A stretch of 39,718 bases of DNA from Gammaproteobacteria bacterium. Lineage in GTDB: Bacteria > Pseudomonadota > Gammaproteobacteria > Steroidobacterales > Steroidobacteraceae. Below are positions 16,895 through 26,221 of the stretch, in pieces. The stretch lies in assembly GCA_025357835.1 (NCBI GenBank), contig JANYLM010000034.1, positions 1 to 39,718 of the forward strand, written 5' to 3'. Positions within the stretch are counted from its first letter, which is position 1, and each line of letters opens with the position of its first letter. The notes under the pieces are model-generated. The model was not told the origin of the DNA. It was given only the letters and a program-made list of their open reading frames with translations, and searched no databases. Both the position numbers and the translations under genes were made by a program.

Positions 16895-19465
16895 CTACTG
16901 CAGACCGACAAACACCGCCTTGGCCTGAGCCAGCCGCTCAAGCACGCTGCTCTTCTCCGCTGCATTGTTCCAGTCCGGATAGGCCGTCGTGGTTTCGGTT
17001 ATCCGATCCACCCACGCCGCGAAGTACCGGGCATCTTCGGGCGACCGAGGCGCATGTCCGGCGATGCTGACATACACCGGGCTGGTGGTCGCATACACAT
17101 AGGTATCCAGCACCGGGTAGCGTCCCGCGTCGGTGGAAGCGCGCGCCACACACCAGCCGCTGTCATGCAGCGGAATACTGCCGGTGAAATCGCCGTGATC
17201 GATGGGTATACGCGCCGCGAACGATCGCAGCACCTTGCCGTTGCACACCAGTTCCAAATGATCCACAGCGACGATGGATCGCAAACGCACCGAGAACTTG
17301 ACGCGCTGCTGCGCGGCATCGAATTTCAGTTCATCGCCGATCTGTGCGCCGCCGAGGGTCAGGCCCAGCAAGGGACCATTGGTTGCAAAGCTTCGGCCCG
17401 CTTTCAGCGCATCCATCCATTGGCGCTCGTCGATCGCACCTGCGGGAACGCGCGCATAGACTCGATTCATGCCGACCGGGCCGCGCAGCGAGGAGTAATT
17501 CGCCATGGCGTCCGTACCGCCGGCCGCCGGTATCCGAAAGCCCAGGTTCAGCAATTGGTACCAAACGCGGGCGGTGGTTCGATGGTCGCTGAACCCCAGG
17601 ATCTCCATGTAGTCGACCTTGCTCAGCGCCACGTCGACCGGCAACTCGTTGCTCAGCGCCTCATGCGGTTTCAATAGCGGTTGCGGGTAGTCATCGAAGG
17701 GATGCACGTAACCCACCAAGGCGCCGCGGGAGTGCGCGATATCCGCCACATCGGCATTCATCGGATACAAGCTCGAGGCGGCGGTACCGGGATACCCGAC
17801 GTACCCCGGCAAAATCACACCGCCGGAGATGTCGAGCAACCCCAAATGTCCCCAATAGCTGGTGTGATATTCCTGGCCATGCACGACCAGAGCGTTCTGC
17901 TGCGAGACTGGGTCCTTTTGCATGCCGTTGTAGGCAATATCGGGAAAGCGCTGCTCCTTGTTGACCAGCAATGAGTTCACGATGCTGAGATTCTCGGCTT
18001 GCGCCTGCGCCACGAGATGGGCTGGGGTATTGCGATACTCACCGCCGTAGTTCATGTGCACATGGACATCCGCACTCACCCAATGCCCGGCATCTGGAAC
18101 GGACCAGGTGTTCTCATCCAGATTCACCGCGAGATCGGCCACCTGCCCCGCACTGGCCGTTACCTGACACTGGTCGAAGCGTCGCTCCAACCCGTGCAGG
18201 ATTTCCACGTGAAGCACCCCCACCGGCACGTCGATCCACTGCTCCCCGTGCGCGGGGAAGTAATGAGCCTCGAAACGGCGCTCGCCGCGATCGAATGCGT
18301 CGTCCGCGCTTATCCAGGCAGTCGCCGGTGCATAGAAGCGGCCGGCCGCATCGGTGATGCTCACGCGCGCCGATGCCGCCCGACCTTGTGAATCCCGGAT
18401 GTCGAGATGCAGACGCGCCATCGGCGCCAAGTAATGCCGCTCAAGCGTGGCGAGCGTCTGCGCAACTCCGCCCGGAACGCGCTCGATGGCGATTTCCGTG
18501 TTGCCGCTCCGGTTCGCGATGAAGGCCACCCGCGTGCCGTCCGGCGACCAGCGAGGATAGGTCTGGTCCCAGTCGCCGTAGGCGATGGGAAATGCGTCGC
18601 CGCCTGTGGACGGCATCACCCATAAGTTGTGCCATGAGCGGCCCAGGTAGGAACTGAACACCAACCGCGATCCGTCGGGGGATACATCCGGGCGCGCCTT
18701 CCAGTTCGTTTCCTCGTAGTGAAATTCGTGCGCCGACCCCGCCGCCCCATCGGTATTCGCGGCCGCTCGCGAGGCAGTGCGCCAGAATCCACCCGTTCCA
18801 TAGATATGGTTGCGGTTGGAAACATAGATGATGTCGCGCCCATCGCGCGACCACACCGGATTGATCTCGTGATCGTAGGCGCTGTAGTAGTAGCGCGGCA
18901 GCTCACTGCGATGCTCGCCGGTCAGGAGCGTGACATGCTCGAGCTTGCCTTCGGCGAAATCGGCCGTGAAAATATGCAAGCGCTTGTTGTACAGGGTCGA
19001 CACAAACACTATGCGCTGGCCGTCGGGCGAGAATCTCGGTTCGACATTGACCGCCCCGTTGGCCAGCAGCGGCTTACTGTTGCCTGTGGCCAATTCCAAA
19101 ACCCACAATTCCAAGGCATCGTTGCGATACGAGCTGTATATTACCCAGCGTCCGTCGGGCGACCAATCCGGCTGGTAGTCGTAAGAAGCCGCAGTCAGCT
19201 GCTGCGCGGCGCCGCCGCCTATTTTCTGCCGCCACAGCGAACCAGCCATCGAATAAACCAACTCGCTGGAATCAGGCGACCAGGCGAGGCTGCTGGGTCC
19301 GCTGGTCAACTGCGGCAGGTACATCTCGCGAAAATAATAGGGATGCGGCAGGTCGATCTGCTTCAGGACGGGCAGGCGCTCGGCTCGCGCGAGCGTGCTA
19401 AAAGTTAACCCCGCCAAAAACACTCCCGTCAAAAACGCGATTTGCCGAAGGTTCTTTATTGACAT
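16895..19465 (-). CDS. Secreted beta-propeller + PHP metallohydrolase, CehA/McbA-like
   Basis: An 856-residue exported two-domain protein. Signal peptide 1-27 has the hydrophobic core IAFLTGVFLAGL and ends LARA. At least six PD40/TolB-like propeller blades follow, each with WSPDG..(V/I)..S (near 61, 100, 144, 204, 261 and 305). After a linker domain, a PHP-type metal-dependent domain begins at SADVHVH (His468, His470) and contains YVHPFDDYP, EILGFSDH and GGTDAMANY. CehA and McbA hydrolyse carbaryl-type carbamates; here the natural substrate is unknown. The ATG at 19465 is chosen because it gives the signal peptide; the frame is open 60 codons further. It sits beyond the terminator of a TonB receptor gene. 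Confidence 0.85.
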   Translation of the reverse strand: MSIKNLRQIAFLTGVFLAGLTFSTLARAERLPVLKQIDLPHPYYFREMYLPQLTSGPSSLAWSPDSSELVYSMAGSLWRQKIGGGAAQQLTAASYDYQPDWSPDGRWVIYSSYRNDALELWVLELATGNSKPLLANGAVNVEPRFSPDGQRIVFVSTLYNKRLHIFTADFAEGKLEHVTLLTGEHRSELPRYYYSAYDHEINPVWSRDGRDIIYVSNRNHIYGTGGFWRTASRAAANTDGAAGSAHEFHYEETNWKARPDVSPDGSRLVFSSYLGRSWHNLWVMPSTGGDAFPIAYGDWDQTYPRWSPDGTRVAFIANRSGNTEIAIERVPGGVAQTLATLERHYLAPMARLHLDIRDSQGRAASARVSITDAAGRFYAPATAWISADDAFDRGERRFEAHYFPAHGEQWIDVPVGVLHVEILHGLERRFDQCQVTASAGQVADLAVNLDENTWSVPDAGHWVSADVHVHMNYGGEYRNTPAHLVAQAQAENLSIVNSLLVNKEQRFPDIAYNGMQKDPVSQQNALVVHGQEYHTSYWGHLGLLDISGGVILPGYVGYPGTAASSLYPMNADVADIAHSRGALVGYVHPFDDYPQPLLKPHEALSNELPVDVALSKVDYMEILGFSDHRTTARVWYQLLNLGFRIPAAGGTDAMANYSSLRGPVGMNRVYARVPAGAIDERQWMDALKAGRSFATNGPLLGLTLGGAQIGDELKFDAAQQRVKFSVRLRSIVAVDHLELVCNGKVLRSFAARIPIDHGDFTGSIPLHDSGWCVARASTDAGRYPVLDTYVYATTSPVYVSIAGHAPRSPEDARYFAAWVDRITETTTAYPDWNNAAEKSSVLERLAQAKAVFVGLQ

Positions 19466-19513
19466 TGAGTTTCTCGTCTTCGGTCTGCGCCGCCGCAGCG
19501 AACGTTTCAGGAC

Positions 19514-19546
19514 AAAAAAAAGCCGGCGGGCGGTGAGCCCGCCGGC
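19514..19546 (-). terminator. Intrinsic terminator of the second TonB receptor
   Basis: A perfect 10-bp stem, GCCGGCGGGC / GCCCGCCGGC at 19522-19531 and 19537-19546, with a 5-nt loop. In the minus direction it is followed by eight T (19514-19521). It begins 14 bases after the receptor stop at 19561, the clearest intrinsic terminator in the window. Confidence 0.92.
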
Positions 19547-19560
19547 AGATTGCCGTGATT

Positions 19561-22134
19561 TTAGAACTTCTGCCCGAACTTGATGCCGATCGTGCGCGGC
19601 TGCGCGGGAATGACATAAGGTTGGGTGCAGACTTGCACAGTACACTGCTCGAAGCGGCTGTACTGAGCCCGCTTATCGGTCACATTGTCGAGGAGCAATT
19701 GGATGTTCATCCCATTCTTCTCGATGCCAGTGGTTAGATCGAGCATGCCGTACGCCGGCTGCATGCCGATGACCTGGGCGTCCAGCGTCTTCAACGCCGG
19801 CGCGGTCTGCGTCTGGTAGACGAAGGCCGCTTGGACATTGGGATTCCAACCGCCGATGGGCTCCAAGCTGTAGCGCGCAATGAAATTGCCCTTGAACTTA
19901 GGTGATGTAGGTAGGTTCGTGCCGGCTGCGGCCTGCGGCGGATAAGGCTGCTGGTTTTTCTGATTCGGGCTGCCCAAGCCCGCAGGACATGGATTGGACT
20001 GTGCAGGCTGGCCGGTTGCCGGATCCGATTCACCGCAATAATTGGACGTAAGCTTCGGGTCGAGGAAGGTGAAGTTCAACGACAGCGTCAGATTGGAGGA
20101 CGCCGCAAACTCGAGTTCGTTTTCGATTCCCCGTATTCGCGCATCTCCGCCGTTCTGAATAATGGTTACGCTGTTCAGGCCGAGGAATGAGAACTGAAAG
20201 TTTTTCCAGTCTTCCTGGAAGATCGCACCGTTCCACCGCAGATGATGATCGAACCACTGCGTCTTCCAACCCAATTCCCAATTGGTCAAGAAATCCGCCT
20301 GGTAGGGGCCGATTCCGGCCGCAGCCGTGCGATTCACGCCGCCCGGCCGGAAGCCCTTCGACCAAGTTGCGTACACCATCTTATTCGGATCGATCTTGTA
20401 AGTCAGGTTGACTCGAGGTACGTGGCCGTTTTCGGTGCCGCGCTTACCCAAGTCCTGGCACGGCGCGCCGACGGTGACTGACGGCCCGAAACAATGGGAC
20501 TCGCCGGTGTGCGAGGAGAATGCTTTCGAATATCCGTAGAAGCCTTCGAGGGTATTGTCCGTCTTGAAGTATCGCAAGCCTCCGCTCAATTCCCACTGCG
20601 ACGAAATATCCCAAGTCGCTTGGGCGAACACCGCTCGATCCCTGTCGACGCGTGTTTCGTCCGTCAGCCATATGTCGTTGGGCTTACCGGGAATGGACAA
20701 CGCCGGATCGAAGCCGTTGGGGTTGAGCCCCCCCGCACTGGTAAAGCCGAACCCCGGCATCGCGTACTGCTCGAAGATACCATGCTGCTGGCGCTGGATG
20801 AACACACCGGCAGTACCCCTCACGGGCAGATCCTGCGGCGTGGATACACGCAGTTCGTGACTAAATTTCTGGAAAATACCTTTAGAGATCACGAGTTCCT
20901 GCGGCATGATGGGCTTGCCGTTGCTGCCCGTCCAATAGGCGCCGGACCCAGACACTTTGTCGTAGAAATACGAATAGTCGCTGTAATCGGCGATGGAGTG
21001 GGTGGTGCGCTTCATGAAAGCGCCCGCATACACGATGTCGAAATTGCTGACTTTGCCTTCCACGGTCAGAGCGGATTGCATCCAGGCATCGTCCGAAGAT
21101 TCAGGACCGAAGTGTGCAACCTGCAGATCGCCGACCGCGGGGTCGTAGCCGAAGAAGCCTTCGGTGGTGACTTTCTGTCCCATGACCGTAGGTGTGACCG
21201 TCCAATCGCCTAGATCAAGTTTAAGCGCTGCGCGGCCGCCCTTGGTCTCGACGGTGTTGTAGTTATTCTTGACGTAAGCTGCATTGCTGATCGCGCCCGC
21301 GCCGATCGCACCGGTGCCACCGTTGGAGGCGTTCCATGTCGGAAATGTTCGCACGCCATCGATGATGCCGGCGTTGGCATTCGTGCCGGCCACATTGTCG
21401 ATGTAGCCCCCGTCATGCTGTCTCCATCCGACCAGGCGAATCGCGGCAATAGGCGACAGGGGTAAATTGACGAATCCTTCCACTTGGTAGCCGAAACCGC
21501 CGTGCTGCACATGGTTGCCGCCGACTTCATATCCCGCCTCGAATTTGCTGGGGTCCGGCTTGTTGGTGATGATGCGCACCGTGCCCGATTGGGAGCTCGC
21601 GCCATACAGTGTCCCTTGCGGCCCTTCGAGGACTTCGATGCGCTGGATGTCGTAGATATGGACATCCACCGTGCCGTCGATAGTCGTCACCGGCTGTTCG
21701 TCCAAGTAGCTGCCGACGCTCGGCTGCGAACCGGAGTGGTTGGTGCCGCCGCTGACTACGCCGCGTATATAAATGTGCGAACTGCCGGGTTGGCCGTTGC
21801 CGCCCTGCCCCTCGCCGCGCACGTACGCGATGCTGGGAGAATACTTCACGTAATCGTCGAGGTTGGCGATGTGCAGCTTTTCGATCTTCGCGCTATCGAG
21901 CACTTCGATGCTGATAGGCACGTTTTGCATGTTTTCGACTTTTTTCTGCGCCGTGACCACGATCTCCTCGAGACCGCCGGTCTCCGTGGCCGCCGCGGCA
22001 TGCACCGCCGGCGCTCCGGCAAGGATCGCGGAGATTGCCGAAGCGAGCGGCGCATAGCGCAGTAAATTACGGTCGCGCATGCGGCCGGCGTTGTGGCCCT
22101 GGGGCCTACTAGTGTTTGTACGACTGCGAGTCAT
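19561..22134 (-). CDS. TonB-dependent outer-membrane receptor
   Basis: An 857-residue outer-membrane transporter. An Arg-rich leader (1-26) precedes the signal-peptide core YAPLASAISAILAGAPAVHA. Then come the conserved LEEIVVTAQKK, a plug with VPISIEVLDS and GPQGTLYG at 171-178, and a barrel ending in IGIKFGQKF with terminal Phe. The ATG at 22134 has AAGGGA just before it; M19 is an alternative giving a shorter signal. It lies 45 bases after the TPR-sulfotransferase on the same strand and ends in an intrinsic terminator, so the two form one unit. The ligand is unknown; neighbouring hydrolases suggest a peptide or N-substituted amino acid. Confidence 0.92.
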   Translation of the reverse strand: MTRSRTNTSRPQGHNAGRMRDRNLLRYAPLASAISAILAGAPAVHAAAATETGGLEEIVVTAQKKVENMQNVPISIEVLDSAKIEKLHIANLDDYVKYSPSIAYVRGEGQGGNGQPGSSHIYIRGVVSGGTNHSGSQPSVGSYLDEQPVTTIDGTVDVHIYDIQRIEVLEGPQGTLYGASSQSGTVRIITNKPDPSKFEAGYEVGGNHVQHGGFGYQVEGFVNLPLSPIAAIRLVGWRQHDGGYIDNVAGTNANAGIIDGVRTFPTWNASNGGTGAIGAGAISNAAYVKNNYNTVETKGGRAALKLDLGDWTVTPTVMGQKVTTEGFFGYDPAVGDLQVAHFGPESSDDAWMQSALTVEGKVSNFDIVYAGAFMKRTTHSIADYSDYSYFYDKVSGSGAYWTGSNGKPIMPQELVISKGIFQKFSHELRVSTPQDLPVRGTAGVFIQRQQHGIFEQYAMPGFGFTSAGGLNPNGFDPALSIPGKPNDIWLTDETRVDRDRAVFAQATWDISSQWELSGGLRYFKTDNTLEGFYGYSKAFSSHTGESHCFGPSVTVGAPCQDLGKRGTENGHVPRVNLTYKIDPNKMVYATWSKGFRPGGVNRTAAAGIGPYQADFLTNWELGWKTQWFDHHLRWNGAIFQEDWKNFQFSFLGLNSVTIIQNGGDARIRGIENELEFAASSNLTLSLNFTFLDPKLTSNYCGESDPATGQPAQSNPCPAGLGSPNQKNQQPYPPQAAAGTNLPTSPKFKGNFIARYSLEPIGGWNPNVQAAFVYQTQTAPALKTLDAQVIGMQPAYGMLDLTTGIEKNGMNIQLLLDNVTDKRAQYSRFEQCTVQVCTQPYVIPAQPRTIGIKFGQKF

Positions 22135-22179
22135 TGTTCCCTTGCTCCGTAATAGATGAATTATTGATCAATGCACAAA

Positions 22180-24210
22180 TCAATTCGATACAGGAAAATC
22201 GGGCGCTGCCGGATAGCGGTCCAGCACCGGCCCCAGCGCCTCCTTCAGAGGCCCAAACCACGGCTCGTACTGTTTCCAGTGATCCACACCCTCGCGAAAA
22301 ATGGGCTGGCGCACTTGCTCCGAGCTCGCCGTGCGCACCGCGCGGTCATTCTCATAGAACCGCAGGCAACTCTCCTCGAAGGCGAGGCCGCAATAGTCGA
22401 GCAAACGGCGCACTTGCGCCTCGGTGTCGCCGATCATCGCTTCGTAGAACACGCGGTGAACGCGTTGCGGCAATACCGTGTCGAGATGCGCCATCAGCTC
22501 TACATAATCTCGATAATACCGGCCGATGTCGTCGAGCCCATACGTAAAATTCTGGCCTCGAGCGAAATGCTGCTTGAATCCTGAGAAACAACAACCGAGC
22601 GGGTGCCGCCGCGCGTCGATGATTTTCGCGTTCGGCAGAATGAGATGAATGAGTCCCACGTCGAGGCAATTGTTGGGCATCTTATCGATGAAGTACGGCT
22701 TGCTCGTCTTGCGCTGGCTGCGCGTGTCGGCCAGATACTGTTCTCCGAGGGCGTGCAGTTGCTCCGGCGGCAACTCGGCGACGGCCTGCGCAAACCCGAT
22801 GTCGCCGCTGCGCTCGTGCCGACGGACGATCTGCAGCGCGATCCGCGGTATGTCCGGCAACTCCATCGTGCCCTCGACCTGCGAGTGGCTGGCGAGGATT
22901 TGCTCGATCAGGGTCGAGCCGGCGCGAGGCATGCCGACGATGAAGATCGGATCCGTCGCCGGCGAACCTGCTCCGCTGCGCTCGGCAAAGAAATCGGCCG
23001 TAAAAACCGCCTTCGCGCGCCGCACGAACTTCGTGTTGTCTTCCGCGTTGTAGGGCTGCAGCCTGCTGCGAATGGCATTGCCTTGCACATAGTGCGCGAA
23101 CGATTCGGCGTGCTCGCCTTCGTCTTCCAGCGCCTTGCCCAGCGAAAACTCGAAATGCAGGCGATCGTCATCCGTCAGGCCGTAGTGCGCGAGTGCATGA
23201 CGCATGGCAAGGACGTCCCCATCCGAAAAGCGAAAGGTTTTGAGATTTGCCAGGCTCCAATAGGCTTCACCGAGCGTCGATTCCATCGCGATCGCCCGGC
23301 GATAGGCCGTTACGCTGTCAGCGTGGCGTCGCGCGGTCTTCAGTGAATGTCCATAGCTCATCCAGATCTTGGGCTGCTGCGGAAATTCCTTGAGCACCGC
23401 CTCGTAGACTTCGATCGATTCGGCGTAGTCGCCGAGATTCGCGAGGATGGCCGCCTTGAGATTTCGATGCCCAGGATTGCGGGGATCCTTGGCCAAGAGG
23501 CGCTCGATCTGTGGCAGCGCTGCCGCCGGCTTGCCAAGTCGGTTGAGCACTACCGCGTAATTATTTCGGGCGGCGTCGAAGCTGGGAGCAAGCTTGAGGC
23601 AGGTTTCAAGCAGAGCCTCCGCGTCCGCATAACGCCGCAGCCGCCCCGCCACTTCTGCGAGCATACGCAGCGCGGCCACGTCCGTGGGATGCGACTGAAT
23701 ATGTGTACGCAGCCGCATTTCGGCGACCGGTAGATTGTTGTCGACCAGTGCCGCCGCAGCTTCCATCAGCCGCGGATCTTTGGTCGCTGCTTTGATATGG
23801 GCGGCCCGCGCTCTGTCCGCGCCATCCGCATCGCCAATGGAGTCGAGTTGCTCTGCGAGCAAGCGCCACGCATCCACCGAATCGGGTTTCAACTGCAGGG
23901 CGCGACGCAGTGCGCCGATGGCGTCCGTCGTCCGATCCGCCTCACCCAGTGCAATCGCCAGTTCGATATGCGCGGGTGCGGAACTTTGCTGCTCGCGCGC
24001 GAGGGGTGCCAGCACTTCTATGGCTATTTGGGTATGTCCGCAGCGTCGATGCGCGGCGCCTAAAATCAGGCGGGCATGCGGGTGCCCGGGGACGGCTTTG
24101 AGGATCTCGTCCGCCTGCTCTACAGCGAGTCTGGGATCCCTCTCCAGAAGTCGTGCAGCGTGACTCAGTGCAACATCGAGCGTTCCAACGGGCTCCGAAA
24201 CGCTGTTCAA
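22180..24210 (-). CDS. TPR-repeat sulfotransferase
   Basis: A 676-residue cytoplasmic protein. An N-terminal superhelix of about 9-10 tetratricopeptide repeats (10-380) is joined to a C-terminal sulfotransferase domain. The latter has the PAPS 5'-phosphosulfate loop GMPRAGSTL at 426-434 followed by EQIL, and the 3'-phosphate segment RRHPLGCCFSGF near 534-545. SSEQVRQPI appears near the end, a stretch shared by this class. Such proteins resemble tyrosylprotein sulfotransferases, the TPR part presumably binding the acceptor. No PAPS-synthesis gene is present in the window. The start is a TTG with weak support. It is transcribed with the TonB receptor. Confidence 0.88.
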   Translation of the reverse strand: MNSVSEPVGTLDVALSHAARLLERDPRLAVEQADEILKAVPGHPHARLILGAAHRRCGHTQIAIEVLAPLAREQQSSAPAHIELAIALGEADRTTDAIGALRRALQLKPDSVDAWRLLAEQLDSIGDADGADRARAAHIKAATKDPRLMEAAAALVDNNLPVAEMRLRTHIQSHPTDVAALRMLAEVAGRLRRYADAEALLETCLKLAPSFDAARNNYAVVLNRLGKPAAALPQIERLLAKDPRNPGHRNLKAAILANLGDYAESIEVYEAVLKEFPQQPKIWMSYGHSLKTARRHADSVTAYRRAIAMESTLGEAYWSLANLKTFRFSDGDVLAMRHALAHYGLTDDDRLHFEFSLGKALEDEGEHAESFAHYVQGNAIRSRLQPYNAEDNTKFVRRAKAVFTADFFAERSGAGSPATDPIFIVGMPRAGSTLIEQILASHSQVEGTMELPDIPRIALQIVRRHERSGDIGFAQAVAELPPEQLHALGEQYLADTRSQRKTSKPYFIDKMPNNCLDVGLIHLILPNAKIIDARRHPLGCCFSGFKQHFARGQNFTYGLDDIGRYYRDYVELMAHLDTVLPQRVHRVFYEAMIGDTEAQVRRLLDYCGLAFEESCLRFYENDRAVRTASSEQVRQPIFREGVDHWKQYEPWFGPLKEALGPVLDRYPAAPDFPVSN

Positions 24211-24247
24211 TTGAACATCCAGTCAATCCCCCGTTTGTTATGAGCTT

Positions 24248-24276
24248 ATAAGAAGCTCCCGCAGCCGCTTTGTCAA
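24248..24276 (-). promoter_or_regulatory. Promoter of the sulfotransferase-TonB unit
   Basis: A consensus -35 TTGACA (24271-24276, minus strand), a 17-base spacer and TCTTAT (24248-24253). A TATAA core overlaps the -10 slightly out of register. It precedes the TTG start by about 40 bases. Confidence 0.55.
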
Positions 24277-24505
24277 ATCCGCAACAGCTGGTCCCCCTAA
24301 ATCCCTCAATTAATCTGGACCTACACGGCCCTAGAACATATCGAGCATTTTACACGCGAAAGTGTACTCAACTTATTGAAAATATGAAACTTTCATCCTG
24401 CCCAGTAGAGATTATGCGAATGCAAGTGAATGGTCGTCCAATCGCACCATGACAACTGTACGACCGTTCAGAGGCTTTTCTCGCCACACAGGTTAACGTC
24501 CCGGA
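24277..24505. other. AT-rich intergenic stretch with two palindromes
   Basis: No gene. It holds the palindrome ATGAAA-C-TTTCAT (24384-24396) and a 6-bp inverted repeat GGTCGT / ACGACC (24432-24437 and 24460-24465) with a 22-base loop. The AT content is clearly above the flanking genes. It separates the D-aminoacylase stop (24506) from the sulfotransferase promoter and could hold operators for the latter. No intrinsic terminator was found for the aminoacylase operon. Confidence 0.35.
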
Positions 24506-26221
24506 TCACGGACTCCCGACGGCTGTGGCCCTGTATCCCGGGCCGCGCAACACCTGTCCTGGTTTCGAGCCCGTCATCTGCCCGTCGGCGATCACGGGCA
24601 CCCCGTTCACCAGCACCCAGCGCATGCCAACCGCCAATTCGTTGGGCGAACTGAAGCTTGATCGATCGGCGATGGTCGCGGGGTCGAATATCACGACGTC
24701 GGCCCACAGACCGCGCTTCAATACGCCGCGATCGGTGAGCCGCATGCGTTGCGCGGGCAACGCGGTGAACTTGCGGATGGCATCCTCCAGCGACAGGCGA
24801 TGTTCTTCGCGCACGTACTTGCGCAGAATTCTGGGGAAAGTGCCGTAAGCGCGCGGATGCGGATGTTCCTCGCCCAATTTGCCCTCCGGCGAGGTGCCGG
24901 AACTGTCATTGTTGATGGAGACCCAGGGCTGCGCCAGGGCCAGTGCCACATCGTCTTCCTGCATGCCGAATACGGCGCATTGCGTAAATCCATGATCCTC
25001 GACCAAGATATCGAGCAGGGTGTCGAGCGGATCCTGGCCTCGCGACTTGGCGATGGCCGCGATGGTCTGGCCCTGCAGGGAATGCAAGGCTGGATTCTTG
25101 ACCACACCGACGAGAATGGATTCGGGTCCCGGTACCTCGTCCCATTCGTTGTCCCACGCGCCGCTTGGGGTTTGGATGTCCTTGATGATGCGCGCACGCG
25201 CCTTGCGATCCTTGAGTCGCGCCACCATTTTCTCGATGCCGCCGTCATGCGCCCAGGGCGGCACGAAGGCGGACATCTCGTTGAACCACGCCGTGTAGGC
25301 ATAGGTGTCCGCAGTGATGTCCAGGCCAGCGGCGCGCGCTGCCTCGATGCGCCTGATTACATCGGGCATGCGGCCCCAGTTCTTCTTGCCTGCCACCTTC
25401 AAATGCCAAATCTCCGCGGGAATGTGCGCTTCCCGGGCGATGCGGAAGGTTTCCTCGAGGGCGGCAACCATGCCGTCCCCCTCGGAGCGCATATGAGTCG
25501 CATAGATGCCGCCGTAGGGGGCTGCCTCGGCGGCCAAGGCGATCAACTCGTCGGTGCCGGCAAAGGGGGCCGGGGCATACTCCAAGGCGGTCGACACCCC
25601 GACCGCACCCTGCTCCATAGCCTCTCGCACCAGCGCCCGCATGCGCACGAGTTCTGCCGCGGTGGGTGCCCGGTTGGCGGCGCCTATCACCACCTCGCGC
25701 ACCGTGGTCGCCCCGACGTACGAGGCCAAATTGATGCCAATTCCCTGGCGCTCCAGCCGCGCGAAGTACTCGCCCAGGGTCTGCCAATCCGCCTTCACAC
25801 CGTAGTGCTCCAAGGCCTGGCCGGCTTCGACGCGTGCGTCGCCGACCAGGGGTCCCGCCGAGTTGCCTTCACCCGTGATTTCGGTGGTGATGCCCTGATA
25901 GATCTTCGACGGTAACCGCGGATCGACCAGAATGGTGAATTCCGATTGGCCCAGCATGTCGATGAAGCCCGGCGCAACCACTTTGCCCGCCGCATCGATA
26001 CGCTGTTTCGCCGCGGCGCCCGCCAATTCGCCGATGGCGGCTATGCGTCCGCCGCGGATGCCGATGTCCGCCGTGTACCATGGCGAACCCGTGCCATCGA
26101 TGACGTGGCCGTTGGCAATGACCAGATCGAAGGGCGCATCTTCGCAAAGCGCTGGTGCGCATAGAAAGCAGGCACTGAACGCGGCGAGACGTAGCAAGGA
26201 CTGTGACATTTTCATCCCCAT
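24506..26221 (-). CDS. Secreted D-aminoacylase-type amidohydrolase (N-acyl-D-amino-acid deacylase family)
   Basis: A 571-residue exported amidohydrolase. The signal peptide (to about 26) precedes a TIM-barrel with small flanking beta domain. Shared with D-aminoacylase are GVSTALEYAP, YATHMRSEG (His243), IWHLKVAGKKNWGR (His273), INNDSSG (Asp439), HPHPRAYGTFPRIL and ADVVIFDPAT. Those enzymes release D-amino acids from N-acyl-D-amino acids. The usual HxH after GFID is replaced (GFIDMLGQSE) and the zinc Cys of TGNCG is absent (TGEGN), so the metal site differs. Three closely spaced ATGs (26221, 26215, 26209) are possible; the first two overlap the end of the epimerase gene. It is the last gene of a three-gene operon. 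Confidence 0.85.
   Translation of the reverse strand: MGMKMSQSLLRLAAFSACFLCAPALCEDAPFDLVIANGHVIDGTGSPWYTADIGIRGGRIAAIGELAGAAAKQRIDAAGKVVAPGFIDMLGQSEFTILVDPRLPSKIYQGITTEITGEGNSAGPLVGDARVEAGQALEHYGVKADWQTLGEYFARLERQGIGINLASYVGATTVREVVIGAANRAPTAAELVRMRALVREAMEQGAVGVSTALEYAPAPFAGTDELIALAAEAAPYGGIYATHMRSEGDGMVAALEETFRIAREAHIPAEIWHLKVAGKKNWGRMPDVIRRIEAARAAGLDITADTYAYTAWFNEMSAFVPPWAHDGGIEKMVARLKDRKARARIIKDIQTPSGAWDNEWDEVPGPESILVGVVKNPALHSLQGQTIAAIAKSRGQDPLDTLLDILVEDHGFTQCAVFGMQEDDVALALAQPWVSINNDSSGTSPEGKLGEEHPHPRAYGTFPRILRKYVREEHRLSLEDAIRKFTALPAQRMRLTDRGVLKRGLWADVVIFDPATIADRSSFSSPNELAVGMRWVLVNGVPVIADGQMTGSKPGQVLRGPGYRATAVGSP

Noticed and set aside
26134..26221. Lipoprotein signal in the D-aminoacylase-like protein
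   Set aside because: Cys residues are in the signal peptide, but the residues before them do not form a proper lipobox; an ordinary signal peptide fits better.
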